A stretch of 39,321 nt of DNA from JAVBNJ01 sp031551625 (GCA_031551625.1 JAVBNJ010000070.1:1-39321); one strand, 5' to 3'. Positions 15,036 to 22,549 are shown, numbered from the stretch's first letter. The notes: a model not told the origin generated them from the letters alone. Program-made: numbers and translations.

Positions 15036-16888
15036 CCCTGGAAGTTATCCCACGTCGCACTCGAAGCATTAGGGCCGTAGAACATGCCGGCCGGACTGGC
15101 ATTCCATTTCCAACCTGTAGTATGTAACGCTTGGTAATCAGCCTGAGCTGGCACACTCCAACCGCTCGGACAAGGGTTATTAGCTGCTTGCCAACTGGAA
15201 GCACTGGAATTAGTACCAAGCCAATTACCTATAGTACCCGAAGTAGCATAGGCTGTTTTACTATCCCACGGATAAAACATACCATACGAGTCGGGAGTGT
15301 TAGTAAACGTCCCACTGGTGTTGACATTATTACAAGCCCATTGCTTACCCGCTATCAACGCGCTGGTACCGGGGCCGCTGTTTTTACTACAACCACAACT
15401 ACAGTCCTGAACACTGGCCGTAAGGGTTACAATCGCATCACTGCTACCGTTATGGAACAGGGCGTTAATAGTTACCTTGGCGGCCTCGTCGCGCGTACGA
15501 CCGTAGATTTTAGGGGTACTACTTTCCTGGTTCAGGGTGGTTTTGTATTTAATAGCAACCGTAGCCCCATTACCGGTTCCGTTGGTTGTGTATGTTTCTA
15601 TGACTCCTTCCGGGTCTATTACCTCAAAACGGAAGCTATTCATAGTACCGGTACCGGTAAAGGTATACGTCTGCGCAACCAAGCTCGCAAAGTTAGTAGC
15701 GGTGAAATTACGGTTCGTTTGCAAATCGCAGGTGGTATTCCAATTACTTTGGTTGATGTCAAAACAGGTGGTACCGGCAATAGAACCGGAACCCAGCGCC
15801 AACGAAGTAATAACAGTGCTGGTAGAACCGGTACAACCGTTCGCGTCGCGCCAGTTCGCATAGAGCGTAGCGTTGCCGCTGGCTGGCATGGTAACAGTAC
15901 CTACGCTATTGGTATTACTGCCGAGAGTGCAATTACTGTTGAGATTAAAGCAATAGGTCGCCGCGCCGGTAATACCCGTTAGGCCCACTTGCACAATTGT
16001 ACTCTGCACGGCGTTAGTAGGCGCCACTAACGCGGGAGCGGGGCATGGGTTTTCTACATTCATCACAAAAGAACCCGAAGAGGCAATGTAGGTAGTATTG
16101 CACGTATTATCGGCTACTTTACGGGTATACGTTACGGCACCCACCGATTGCGCATCAGCTGCAGGGGGCGTAAAACTTGCGGTATAGGAAATCGGGGTAG
16201 TTTCGCTGTTGCGGAACCACTGGTAACTATACACACCGCTACCACCAGTCGGTGCAGTAGTGGTAGCTGCTACGATAGGTATACCACCAAACGCTACGGT
16301 AGAACTACCACTAACGGAACCTGTGGTAAATGCCGGGTTAATTACCGTACCGGCAGGATGACCGGTTTTGTCGGTAACCGTATTGATACAACCACCACTG
16401 TAAGTCTTTTGGGTAGCGCCCAACTCCGTAAAACCATTAATCGTAAACGGAGGAGTGCCTTTCAAGGTATATGCGCCATTGCTCATAATAGCCTGCGGCG
16501 GATAATCCAATGCGTAAGCGCACCAATCGAAGGAATTGGTTGTATTACCCAAGGTCGCAGTAACCCAAGCCGTCTCTCCATTATTGCCGGTTACATAGAA
16601 ACCGGAAGAGCTGCCCGCTTCGTAAGTAGCCCCTGTTACTGTAGCCCCGGATATTGTAGCACGTGTCCATGCCCCCTTGGTAGAACCGTTGACAGTGCGG
16701 TACTCCACAATCACCCACACTTTTTTGTTGTGTTGTTGGGCATCGTCGCATCCTGTCCAAGTTAATGTAAAGGTAACCTGCTTAGCAGTATAGTTGGCAC
16801 TCACCTGCCTAGTGGTTACACAGTTCGCCGCCCCTGCGGCCGCTGCAATGCTCACGAGCATCGCAATAAAAAACAGTTTTTTTCTCAT
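15002..16888 (-). CDS. DGR target: secreted multidomain protein with C-terminal FISUMP (lectin-like) domain, frameshifted in VR
   Basis: The 628 residues to the premature stop (682 if the frameshift is repaired) begin with a signal peptide (MRKKLFFIAMLVSIAAAAGA). Residues about 24-150 form an N-terminal beta-rich domain shared with the protein at 33878 (NYTAKQVTFTLTW, KVWVIVEY, DWCAYALDYPPQA, LKGTPPF). Ig-like or PKD-like repeats follow to about 500, then a Cys-rich DCSCGCSK. The C-terminus is a Fibrobacter succinogenes major paralogous (FISUMP) domain: GKQWACNNV, YPWDSKTAY, NPCPSGWSVPAQADYQALH, CVFFPAVGYR, then the VR. FISUMP domains have a C-type-lectin-like fold and are known DGR targets in Bacteroidetes. 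The protein is probably displayed or secreted as a binding protein; its ligand is unknown. Confidence 0.88.
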   Translation of the reverse strand: MRKKLFFIAMLVSIAAAAGAANCVTTRQVSANYTAKQVTFTLTWTGCDDAQQHNKKVWVIVEYRTVNGSTKGAWTRATISGATVTGATYEAGSSSGFYVTGNNGETAWVTATLGNTTNSFDWCAYALDYPPQAIMSNGAYTLKGTPPFTINGFTELGATQKTYSGGCINTVTDKTGHPAGTVINPAFTTGSVSGSSTVAFGGIPIVAATTTAPTGGSGVYSYQWFRNSETTPISYTASFTPPAADAQSVGAVTYTRKVADNTCNTTYIASSGSFVMNVENPCPAPALVAPTNAVQSTIVQVGLTGITGAATYCFNLNSNCTLGSNTNSVGTVTMPASGNATLYANWRDANGCTGSTSTVITSLALGSGSIAGTTCFDINQSNWNTTCDLQTNRNFTATNFASLVAQTYTFTGTGTMNSFRFEVIDPEGVIETYTTNGTGNGATVAIKYKTTLNQESSTPKIYGRTRDEAAKVTINALFHNGSSDAIVTLTASVQDCSCGCSKNSGPGTSALIAGKQWACNNVNTSGTFTNTPDSYGMFYPWDSKTAYATSGTIGNWLGTNSSASSWQAANNPCPSGWSVPAQADYQALHTTGWKWNASPAGMFYGPNASSATWDNFQGCVFFPAVGYR

Positions 16889-17389
16889 ATTTGTTTGTGT
16901 TTGTTTGTTCTTTTAATTTTAGCAGCGCTTGGGGATTAGTTTGTTTATTGATTCTTTACAAACAAAACCACGATATCTACACTACAAAAAAATCCCCTGC
17001 TGCTTATTTAATTACACTGACTTTTTATCAAAAACTTTTTGAAATTTGCGCATTTGCAACTTTATTACTACTTTTGCTACAACTTACATGTTATAAGTTT
17101 TTGACTTATCTTTATCTAATTATGACCCATCTGATTTTCACTTTTCCATGTGTGTATGAAACACTTTAAGTGTAACTCAACACTAGCAAAAAACAAACGC
17201 GGACATATTACTTATCACATACTTAGGTTATCGCATTACCCTCCAAAATATAAGTAATAGCCGCGCTTTGTTTTATCTACAACGCAGGCTGTTACTTTTA
17301 TTCCTTTTGGTTTTTTAATTTGCGATATTAAAGTATGTAGAATAAAAGTTTGCTTTTAATCCGTTATGAGAAAGAGCGTATAATGGGTA
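16889..17389 (-). other. Long untranslated leader of the DGR target gene
   Basis: About 500 bp between the target ATG and the nearest good minus-strand promoter. It is AT-rich and minus-strand frames are very short. An imperfect inverted repeat of about 19 bp (17195-17214 with 17251-17269, AAACGCGG...ATTACTTA against TAAGTAAT..CCGCGCTTT) could fold in the leader. I recognise no riboswitch. Confidence 0.4.
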
Positions 17390-17420
17390 CAAATATAGCC
17401 ACTATTTTTTAATTACCAAA
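17390..17420 (-). promoter_or_regulatory. Candidate promoter of the DGR target gene
   Basis: On the minus strand TTTG (17420-17417) is followed after exactly 19 nt by TATATTTG (17397-17390), a full match to the Bacteroidetes consensus and identical in its -7 box to the glmS promoter. The implied start near 17383 gives a leader of about 495 nt. No closer match was found. Confidence 0.55.
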
Positions 17421-17544
17421 CAGCTAAGTGTTAAATAGTGTTAAATAAACATTCAACCACCAAAGAACATACGTTGTTGCAGGACACAAGGCAATCTCAA
17501 CTACGCCAAAGATATAACCGATAATTTTAAAAACTGTAATTTTT

Positions 17545-17576
17545 TTTGTGTATGTCGCAAAAAAAAGCGTTCTTTG
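17545..17576 (+). promoter_or_regulatory. Candidate slyD promoter
   Basis: TTTG (17545-17548) lies 20 nt upstream of GTTCTTTG (17569-17576). The -7 box keeps the TTTG half but has GT for the consensus TA. The leader would be about 15 nt. Confidence 0.45.
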
Positions 17577-17598
17577 TAGTTTAAAAATCTGAATAACC

Positions 17599-18153
17599 AT
17601 GAAAGTAGAAAAAAACAAAGTAATTTCGTTGAGCTACACTCTTACGGTGGACGGCGACACGATTGAAACCGTTCCAGCCGACAAGCCGATGAATTTCATT
17701 GCCGGTACCGGTTATCTGCTACCCAAGTTCGAAAGCAATATCGAAGGCATGCAACCCGGCGATGCATTCGAGTTTACGCTTGCTGCAGCCGATGCCTATG
17801 GCGAAACAATGCCGGAAGCGATTGTAGAATTGCCTAAGAATATTTTTGAAGTAAACGGTAAGATTGAAGACGGGCTGCTTGAAATAGGCGCAGTATTACC
17901 CATGAGCGACAGCGATGGAAATCGTATGAACGGCCATATAGACGAAGTGCGCGATACCACCGTGATAATGAACTTCAACCACCCGCTAGCCGGCGAAACA
18001 TTGCACTTCAAAGGCACCGTGGTAGCCGTGCGCGAAGCTACGGATAGCGAATTGCAAAACGGTTTATACGGCGAATTAGCTGGTGGCTGCAATTGTGGCT
18101 GTGGCGACAGCGGCTGTGATCCCAATGGTTGCGGCGGCGGATGCAGTTGCTAA
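17599..18153 (+). CDS. slyD: FKBP-type peptidyl-prolyl cis-trans isomerase, SlyD-like
   Basis: The 184-residue protein begins MKVEKNKVISLSYTLTVDGD and has the FKBP half-domain (with GYLLPKFESNIEGMQPGD, then AAADAYGE) around an inserted IF chaperone domain (about 70-125), as in SlyD. Family members isomerise X-Pro bonds and act as cytoplasmic folding helpers and nickel-binding proteins. The last 21 residues contain seven cysteines spaced by Gly, Asn, Asp and Ser, with no histidines; E. coli SlyD has a His-rich tail. A metal-binding role, perhaps for a thiophilic metal, is an inference. The gene stands alone and ends at a long bidirectional terminator. Confidence 0.9.
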   Translation: MKVEKNKVISLSYTLTVDGDTIETVPADKPMNFIAGTGYLLPKFESNIEGMQPGDAFEFTLAAADAYGETMPEAIVELPKNIFEVNGKIEDGLLEIGAVLPMSDSDGNRMNGHIDEVRDTTVIMNFNHPLAGETLHFKGTVVAVREATDSELQNGLYGELAGGCNCGCGDSGCDPNGCGGGCSC

Positions 18154-18172
18154 GCACAAACGTAGTTTCTAA

Positions 18173-18234
18173 TTAAAAAGTTTAAGGTTTAAAGTTATGA
18201 CAAGTGCGTCAACTTTAAACCTTAAACTTTTTAA
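18173..18234. terminator. Bidirectional terminator with a perfect 24-bp stem
   Basis: Positions 18173-18196 pair perfectly with 18211-18234 around a 14-nt loop. The stem is A/T-rich (starts TTAAAAAGTTTAAGG) and ends in A and T runs on both sides. It lies between the convergent slyD and tcdA genes. The stem is unusually long for a terminator, and the motif resembles dispersed AACTTTAAAC-type repeats. Confidence 0.75.
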
Positions 18235-18247
18235 TATAAAAATGCTT

Positions 18248-18967
18248 TCAATTTTCAATTATATCTCTGATTACGACCTGTGCACACACACAGCCAAACA
18301 CCGCGGGCAAGTATGAAATAGTGCCTACTATTGTTTTTTTATTGCGCTCTTCGCATTGTTCGATAGCTTGCATATCGGGCATTTCAGTAGAGTAAACCAC
18401 TTTGAATCCTTCTCGGATTCCCGCGCGGTGTAAGCGTTTGCGAAGCATGTGTGCCAACGGGCAGTGATGTGATTTCGAAATATCGCTTACTTCCACTTTT
18501 GTGGCATCGAGCTTGGCACCTGCGCCCATTGAGCTAACCACGGGAATGCCGTGTTGCAAGCAATGGCGAATGAGGTCGACTTTAGGCGTGAGCGTGTCGA
18601 TAGCATCGACAACATAATGAAGAATGGCGCCGTCATTGCGAGGTACGAAACAATCTAAATTTTCTTCGTTCAAGAATGTTTTGTGTACCGTCAGTTGCAG
18701 GTCGGGATTGATGTCGAGCAGGCGTTCGCGCATCACGTCGGTTTTAGCCTTTCCTTCGGTGCTAACAAGCGCCAGCAATTGACGGTTGCGGTTGGTTTCG
18801 CTCACTTTGTCGGTATCAATAATTGTCAACGCGCCAACACCTGCACGGCACAACATTTCGGCAGCATAGGCTCCTACCCCGCCCAAACCTACGACAAGCA
18901 CGTGGGCGGCGTTTAGCTTATCTATACCGTCATTGCCTACAAGAAGTTTTGTTCTGTCTAACCACAT
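18248..18967 (-). CDS. tcdA: tRNA threonylcarbamoyladenosine dehydratase (ThiF/MoeB family)
   Basis: A 239-residue E1-like enzyme that in E. coli uses ATP to cyclise t6A37 of tRNA to ct6A. The nucleotide-binding motif GLGGVGAYAAEML (about 28-40) and the DTDKVSETNRNRQ segment are typical of the family, as is VVDAID. The C-terminal part has KSHHCPLAHMLRKRL and the terminal VFGCVCAQVVIRDI. Just before VVDAID there is a short extension, DCFVPRNDGA, encoded by a dispersed GTCATTGCGAG-type repeat at 18631-18656. It lies 48 bp downstream of mazG on the same strand, with an inverted repeat between them. Confidence 0.9.
   Translation of the reverse strand: MWLDRTKLLVGNDGIDKLNAAHVLVVGLGGVGAYAAEMLCRAGVGALTIIDTDKVSETNRNRQLLALVSTEGKAKTDVMRERLLDINPDLQLTVHKTFLNEENLDCFVPRNDGAILHYVVDAIDTLTPKVDLIRHCLQHGIPVVSSMGAGAKLDATKVEVSDISKSHHCPLAHMLRKRLHRAGIREGFKVVYSTEMPDMQAIEQCEERNKKTIVGTISYLPAVFGCVCAQVVIRDIIEN
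18631..18656 (-). repeat. GTCATTGCGAG-type dispersed repeat inside tcdA
   Basis: CGTCATTGCGAGGTACGAAA followed by CAATCT matches the elements at 27519-27542 and 38874-38900. Here it is read in frame on the minus strand as DCFVPRND. Confidence 0.8.
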
Positions 18968-18985
18968 AACTTAATTGAGATTTGA

Positions 18986-19043
18986 AAATGGAGAATTGAG
19001 AATGAAAAATAATCCTCAACTCTCCATTCTCAATTTTCCATTT
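18986..19043. repeat. 19-bp inverted repeat spanning the mazG 3' end
   Basis: AAATGGAGAATTGAGAATG (18986-19004) and CATTCTCAATTTTCCATTT (19025-19043) are inverted copies with one mismatch. The right arm encodes most of the last ten residues of MazG (KTNGKLRMES). It could act as a weak terminator or attenuator between mazG and tcdA. This AATTGAGAATGGAGA motif resembles dispersed repeats of Bacteroidetes genomes. Confidence 0.7.
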
Positions 19044-19801
19044 GTTTTTGCCTCTTCCCATATTTCGTCCATCTCGGCCAGTGTCATCTCTCTAAGCGAA
19101 CGGCCTTGCTTGATGGTCTTTTGTTCGAGATAATTGAATCGTTGAATAAACTTGCGATTCGTGCGTTCCAATGCTGTATCGGGGTTCACATCATAGAGGC
19201 GGGCGGCGTTGACAATGGAGAAAAGCAAATCGCCAAACTCATCTTCGAGCGTGTCGGGTGTGCCGTGCGCAATCTCGGCTTTCACTTCGTTCATCTCCTC
19301 GTTCACCTTGTCCCACACCTGCTCGCGCTGCTCCCAGTCAAAACCCACAGCACGCGCTTTATCCTGTATGCGGTACGCTTTTACCAATGCCGGCATGCTT
19401 TGCGGCACGCCCGATAATACAGTTTTATTTCCGTCTTTTTCTTTCAACTTCAACTGTTCCCAATTCTTAATCACCTCGCCGGAGCTGTTCACTTCTGTTT
19501 CGCTGAACACATGCGGATGGCGGAAAATCAGCTTATCGCACAATTTGTTTATCACATCATCTATGGTAAACCGCTTTTCTTCTTCGCCCAACTTGGCATA
19601 GAATACAATGTGCAACAACACATCGCCCACTTCTTTGCAAATATCGTTGTAGTCTTTTTTCAGAATGGCATCGCTCAACTCGTAGGTCTCTTCAATGGTA
19701 AGCGTACGGAGGCTGTCAAAGGTTTGTTCGCGATCCCACGGGCATTTTTCCCGCAGTTGATCCATGATGTCGAGAAGGCGTTGGAAGGAATTACTTTGCA
19801 T
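19016..19801 (-). CDS. mazG: Nucleoside triphosphate pyrophosphohydrolase MazG
   Basis: The 261-residue all-helical NTP pyrophosphohydrolase hydrolyses NTPs and dNTPs to NMPs and PPi in house-cleaning. Two MazG repeats are visible: the first with CPWDREQTFDSLRTLTIEET, then EVGDVLLHIVFYAKLGEE; the second with VNEEMNEVKAEI and LEDEFGDLLFSIVNAARL. The E-x-x-E and E-x-x-D metal-binding motifs are present in both halves. The normal family end would be near LAEMDEIWEEAK; the final KTNGKLRMES comes from a dispersed repeat. It is transcribed with tcdA downstream. Confidence 0.95.
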   Translation of the reverse strand: MQSNSFQRLLDIMDQLREKCPWDREQTFDSLRTLTIEETYELSDAILKKDYNDICKEVGDVLLHIVFYAKLGEEEKRFTIDDVINKLCDKLIFRHPHVFSETEVNSSGEVIKNWEQLKLKEKDGNKTVLSGVPQSMPALVKAYRIQDKARAVGFDWEQREQVWDKVNEEMNEVKAEIAHGTPDTLEDEFGDLLFSIVNAARLYDVNPDTALERTNRKFIQRFNYLEQKTIKQGRSLREMTLAEMDEIWEEAKTNGKLRMES

Positions 19802-19816
19802 ATTTTATTTACACAG

Positions 19817-19879
19817 ATTTACAAATTTATTTTTCTATCGACTAATTCACTAATTCACAAAATCTGTAAATTTGTAAAT
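19817..19879. repeat. 13-bp perfect inverted repeat upstream of mazG
   Basis: ATTTACAAATTTA (19817-19829) and TAAATTTGTAAAT (19867-19879) are perfect inverted copies in the 87-bp gap between the preceding gene and mazG. It may terminate the upstream minus-strand gene. Confidence 0.5.
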
Positions 19880-19888
19880 TATCAATCT

Positions 19889-20656
19889 CTATAAGAACTT
19901 TATTCTCACCGAACTCGTTGTATCGAGCCGCTCGCGCTGCGCCACGTTGCCCTGGTTTACCGCAATTTCGAGTAATTGCAGCGAGTTAAATAGCGCCAGT
20001 AATTCGCCGGGCGGCACATCGTCGTAGTAATACGAAAGGCGCGTTATCTTGTTGTGATGCGACTGCACCACCAGTTCGAAACGCCGCTCGCGGCAAACAC
20101 TTTCGAACAACTTGCGGTCAATATTGGTAACGGCATTGCCGAACGAATCGATGTATACCACTTGTCCCGTCAGCCAACGGTCATCGTACGTCGGACGACT
20201 GGTGAGCGCGTGTTGCAATTCCGTTTTGATGCCGGTGGTTTCAACCGTTCCGGTGGTAATAGCCTGCACAGCGCGTTTGAACATCAACACCGACTTAAAG
20301 CCCGACACACCACCGGGAATAGGCATTTCCATCGCTTCGGCCGGAGCATGGTCGAGTGCCAACGAAAGCGTACCATCGTTGGGCGCTACAAAAAAATGGC
20401 CATCGGCTTCGGCAATCACCAGCTTATTGAATGGCGACGGTTCGCTGTTCACACCAATTAAATGAATCGTCCCCTTCGGAAAATTAGTATACGTGGAACG
20501 CAGCAGGAACGCCGCTTGCAACGTATTGAACGCCGGCACACGATGCGAAATGTCCACAATCACCAATTCCGGCACAGCGACCAACAGGCGCGCCTTGAGC
20601 GCTGCCACGTAGAAGTCCGCCTCCTGCCAGTCGGTTATAAGTGTTACCATTTGCAT
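19889..20656 (-). CDS. S-adenosyl-L-methionine hydroxide adenosyltransferase family protein (DUF62)
   Basis: A 255-residue protein of the SAM hydroxide adenosyltransferase / fluorinase family, which splits SAM into adenosine and methionine using water. Family features are VTLITDW...DFYVAALKARLL at the N-terminus, VDISHRVPAFNTLQAAFLL, the FFVAPNDGTLSLAL segment and GQVVYIDSFGNAVTNI in the C-terminal domain. A -7-like TATCTTTG at 20672-20665 would start transcription about 2 nt before this ATG, so either the mRNA is nearly leaderless or the second ATG (20650) is used. It is divergent from the O-methyltransferase gene. Its cellular role is not established. Confidence 0.88.
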   Translation of the reverse strand: MQMVTLITDWQEADFYVAALKARLLVAVPELVIVDISHRVPAFNTLQAAFLLRSTYTNFPKGTIHLIGVNSEPSPFNKLVIAEADGHFFVAPNDGTLSLALDHAPAEAMEMPIPGGVSGFKSVLMFKRAVQAITTGTVETTGIKTELQHALTSRPTYDDRWLTGQVVYIDSFGNAVTNIDRKLFESVCRERRFELVVQSHHNKITRLSYYYDDVPPGELLALFNSLQLLEIAVNQGNVAQRERLDTTSSVRIKFL

Positions 20657-20664
20657 AGCGCGTG

Positions 20665-20672
20665 CAAAGATA
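20665..20672 (-). promoter_or_regulatory. -7 box upstream of the SAM hydroxide adenosyltransferase gene
   Basis: TATCTTTG on the minus strand is a full match to TAnnTTTG, but no TTTG lies at the expected -33 spacing. It sits 9-16 nt before the annotated ATG. Confidence 0.35.
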
Positions 20673-20732
20673 CCACTTTTTCAAAAATTTTGCCTACCTT
20701 TAACCGTCAAACTTTAAACAAGCTACTAACAG

Positions 20733-21359
20733 ATGGATTTAGCGACATACGCCGAACAACATACCTCGCCTGAAGATGCGCTACTGCGCGAACTCGTGCG
20801 CCACACTCACCTGCACGTAATGCATCCGCGCATGCTGAGCGGCCACCTGCAAGGCAAGTTGCTCGAACAAATTTCGTGCATGCTCCGCCCGCAACGGATT
20901 TTAGAGATCGGCACTTTTACCGGCTATTCTGCCTTATGTTTAGCAAAGGGGTTAGCCGATAATGGTATTCTGCACACTATTGAACGTAATGACGAATTGC
21001 AGGAAATTTCATCGTCATTCTTTGCACGTAGTGCCTTTGCAAGCCGCATCCAACCTCACATTGGCGATGCGCTGCAAATTATTCCCACGCTTGACGAAAT
21101 ATTCGATTTGGTATATATCGACGGCGACAAGCGCGAATACTGCGAATACTACCATGCTGTGTTCGACCACCTGCGCCCGGGCGGTTTCATTTTGGCCGAC
21201 AATGTGCTGTGGGATGGTAAAGTGGTCGAAACGCCCACCCCCACCGATGCCCAAACGCAAGGCATCATCGAATTTAACAATCTGGTGCAAGCCGATTGCC
21301 GCGTCGAAAACGTACTTTTATCACTAAGAGACGGATTATTGATTATCAGAAAATTATAG
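20733..21359 (+). CDS. SAM-dependent O-methyltransferase (COMT-like)
   Basis: A 208-residue class I methyltransferase of the catechol/caffeoyl-CoA O-methyltransferase family. The SAM-binding motif is RILEIGTFTGYSALCLA (about 55-71), the acidic motif is LHTIERND, and the metal/active-site segments are DLVYIDGDKREY (about 125-136) and GGFILADNVLWDGKV. The substrate cannot be told from sequence. It is divergent from the preceding gene, whose promoter shares the 76-bp gap, and is followed by about 270 bp before the tRNA gene. Confidence 0.9.
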   Translation: MDLATYAEQHTSPEDALLRELVRHTHLHVMHPRMLSGHLQGKLLEQISCMLRPQRILEIGTFTGYSALCLAKGLADNGILHTIERNDELQEISSSFFARSAFASRIQPHIGDALQIIPTLDEIFDLVYIDGDKREYCEYYHAVFDHLRPGGFILADNVLWDGKVVETPTPTDAQTQGIIEFNNLVQADCRVENVLLSLRDGLLIIRKL

Positions 21360-21581
21360 ATTTTCACTTTGGGTTTGTATATAAAATTTACAATTACGCA
21401 GGGCAGTTGACAAATGTGATTCAAAATTTAAAAACTCAAGTAAAATAAGTTCCATTAATAATTCCGCACACACCTGACCGCAAAACCATTTGCCTTGCTA
21501 TCATTGTAAAATAGCGTTATTCTATACTGCAAAAGCAATAAGATATGTTTAACTACCTACCAAACCTTTTTTCATATTTTT

Positions 21582-21612
21582 TTTGTACTCTCGCAAAAAA
21601 GTTGTACTTTTG
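21582..21612 (+). promoter_or_regulatory. tRNA gene promoter
   Basis: TTTG (21582-21585), 19 nt, then TACTTTTG (21605-21612) is a full match to the Bacteroidetes consensus. It places the start about 10 nt before the tRNA 5' end. Confidence 0.75.
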
Positions 21613-21628
21613 CAATCCCAAAAATGAT

Positions 21629-21702
21629 GGCGCGGTAGCTCAGATGGTTAGAGCGCATGATTCATAATCATGAGGTCGGCGGTTCAATCCCGCCCCGCGC
21701 TA
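21629..21702 (+). tRNA. tRNA with CAU anticodon (probably elongator tRNA-Met)
   Basis: A 74-nt cloverleaf: acceptor GGCGCGG / CCGCGCT (one G-T pair at the end), T8-A9, D-arm GCTC...GAGC, anticodon stem CATGA/TCATG with loop TTCATAA (anticodon CAT), T-arm GGCGG-TTCAATC-CCGCC, and discriminator A. No CCA is encoded. The anticodon stem lacks the three G-C pairs of initiator tRNA and position 1 pairs with 72, so it is not the initiator. An Ile2 tRNA (CAU modified to lysidine) is the remaining alternative. Confidence 0.95.
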
Positions 21703-21703
21703 C

Positions 21704-21734
21704 AAAAAGGTTCACAATAACGTGAACCTTTTTT
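21704..21734 (+). terminator. Rho-independent terminator of the tRNA gene
   Basis: AAAAAGGTTCAC (21704-21715) pairs with GTGAACCTTTTT (21722-21733) around a 6-nt loop and runs into T residues. It starts 2 nt after the tRNA. Confidence 0.9.
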
Positions 21735-21747
21735 ATTAGTAAAAATT

Positions 21748-22485
21748 TTGAATTTTGAACCTAAAATAACCTGGCTTGCCGAAACAGTATCTACCAACCA
21801 CGAAGCCACGCAACACTTAACCAGCGCTGCTGAGGGTAGCGTATGGGCAACATTGCATCAAACCGCCGGGCGCGGACAACAAGGCAATAGATGGGAAAGT
21901 GAAGCGGGAAAAAATTTACTGTTCTCGCTGTTGCTGCGCCCCGAATGGCTACCGGCAGACTATCAATTTTATATTTCCAAAGTAACTTCACTTGGTGTAC
22001 GCGATTTTTTGGTGCAACAAGGGCTGGAGACAAGCATTAAATGGCCGAACGACGGATATGCGGATAACCGGAAAATGGTGGGCATACTTATTGAACACCA
22101 CTTGGGCGGCAACGTGCTCAACGCTTCGGTTATAGGCATTGGAATAAATCTGAATCAGGAAAAATTTGTGTCCGATGCCCCCAACCCTACATCGTTTAAA
22201 CTGGAAACCGGTCGCAGCCTTGACTTGCAAAAAGTGCTACCCGAAGTCATTGCGTGTATTATGTATCGATATCGGCAATTGGAGCAAGGCCTGCTCAAAC
22301 AGCTTGACGACGATTACCGGCACCACTTATACCGTTTTGACGAATGGCATTGGTTCGAGAAAAACGGCAAACGCTTTCGTGGAAAAATCGCTGGTGTACA
22401 CCGCAGCGGCGAACTGTCGATGGAACACGACAACGGTGTGGTAAAAAACTACGTTTTCAAAGAAATTGCGTTTGTTAATTTATAA
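21748..22485 (+). CDS. birA: Biotin--[acetyl-CoA-carboxylase] ligase
   Basis: A 245-residue biotin protein ligase without the N-terminal DNA-binding domain, so monofunctional. It activates biotin with ATP and attaches it to the biotin carrier protein. Visible motifs are STNHEA near the N-terminus, the biotinyl-AMP loop GRGQQGNRWES, KWPNDGYADNRKMVGILIE with the catalytic Lys, and GIGINLN. The C-terminal domain includes FRGKIAGVHRSGELSM. No ATG exists upstream of the conserved region; the start is taken as TTG at 21748, 13 bp after the tRNA terminator. Confidence 0.93.
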   Translation: MNFEPKITWLAETVSTNHEATQHLTSAAEGSVWATLHQTAGRGQQGNRWESEAGKNLLFSLLLRPEWLPADYQFYISKVTSLGVRDFLVQQGLETSIKWPNDGYADNRKMVGILIEHHLGGNVLNASVIGIGINLNQEKFVSDAPNPTSFKLETGRSLDLQKVLPEVIACIMYRYRQLEQGLLKQLDDDYRHHLYRFDEWHWFEKNGKRFRGKIAGVHRSGELSMEHDNGVVKNYVFKEIAFVNL

Positions 22486-22520
22486 GCGCATTTTGTTAGC
22501 AACTCTTGCTATTTAAGCAG

Positions 22521-22528
22521 TATCTTTG
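22521..22528 (+). promoter_or_regulatory. -7 box upstream of the GH3/beta-lactamase gene
   Basis: TATCTTTG is a full TAnnTTTG match 22 nt before the ATG at 22550. A TTTG at 22492-22495 is 25 nt upstream, longer than the usual 19-21. Confidence 0.45.
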
Positions 22529-22549
22529 TAGTTTATATTGCATCTTTTT

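Noticed and set aside
15131..15982. 283-residue plus-strand ORF rich in Thr, Arg and Gly
   Set aside because: It is antisense to the target gene, whose signal peptide and domains are clear on the minus strand.
21629..21702. Initiator tRNA-fMet
   Set aside because: The anticodon stem lacks the three consecutive G-C pairs, and the 1-72 position is a G-T pair rather than a mismatch.
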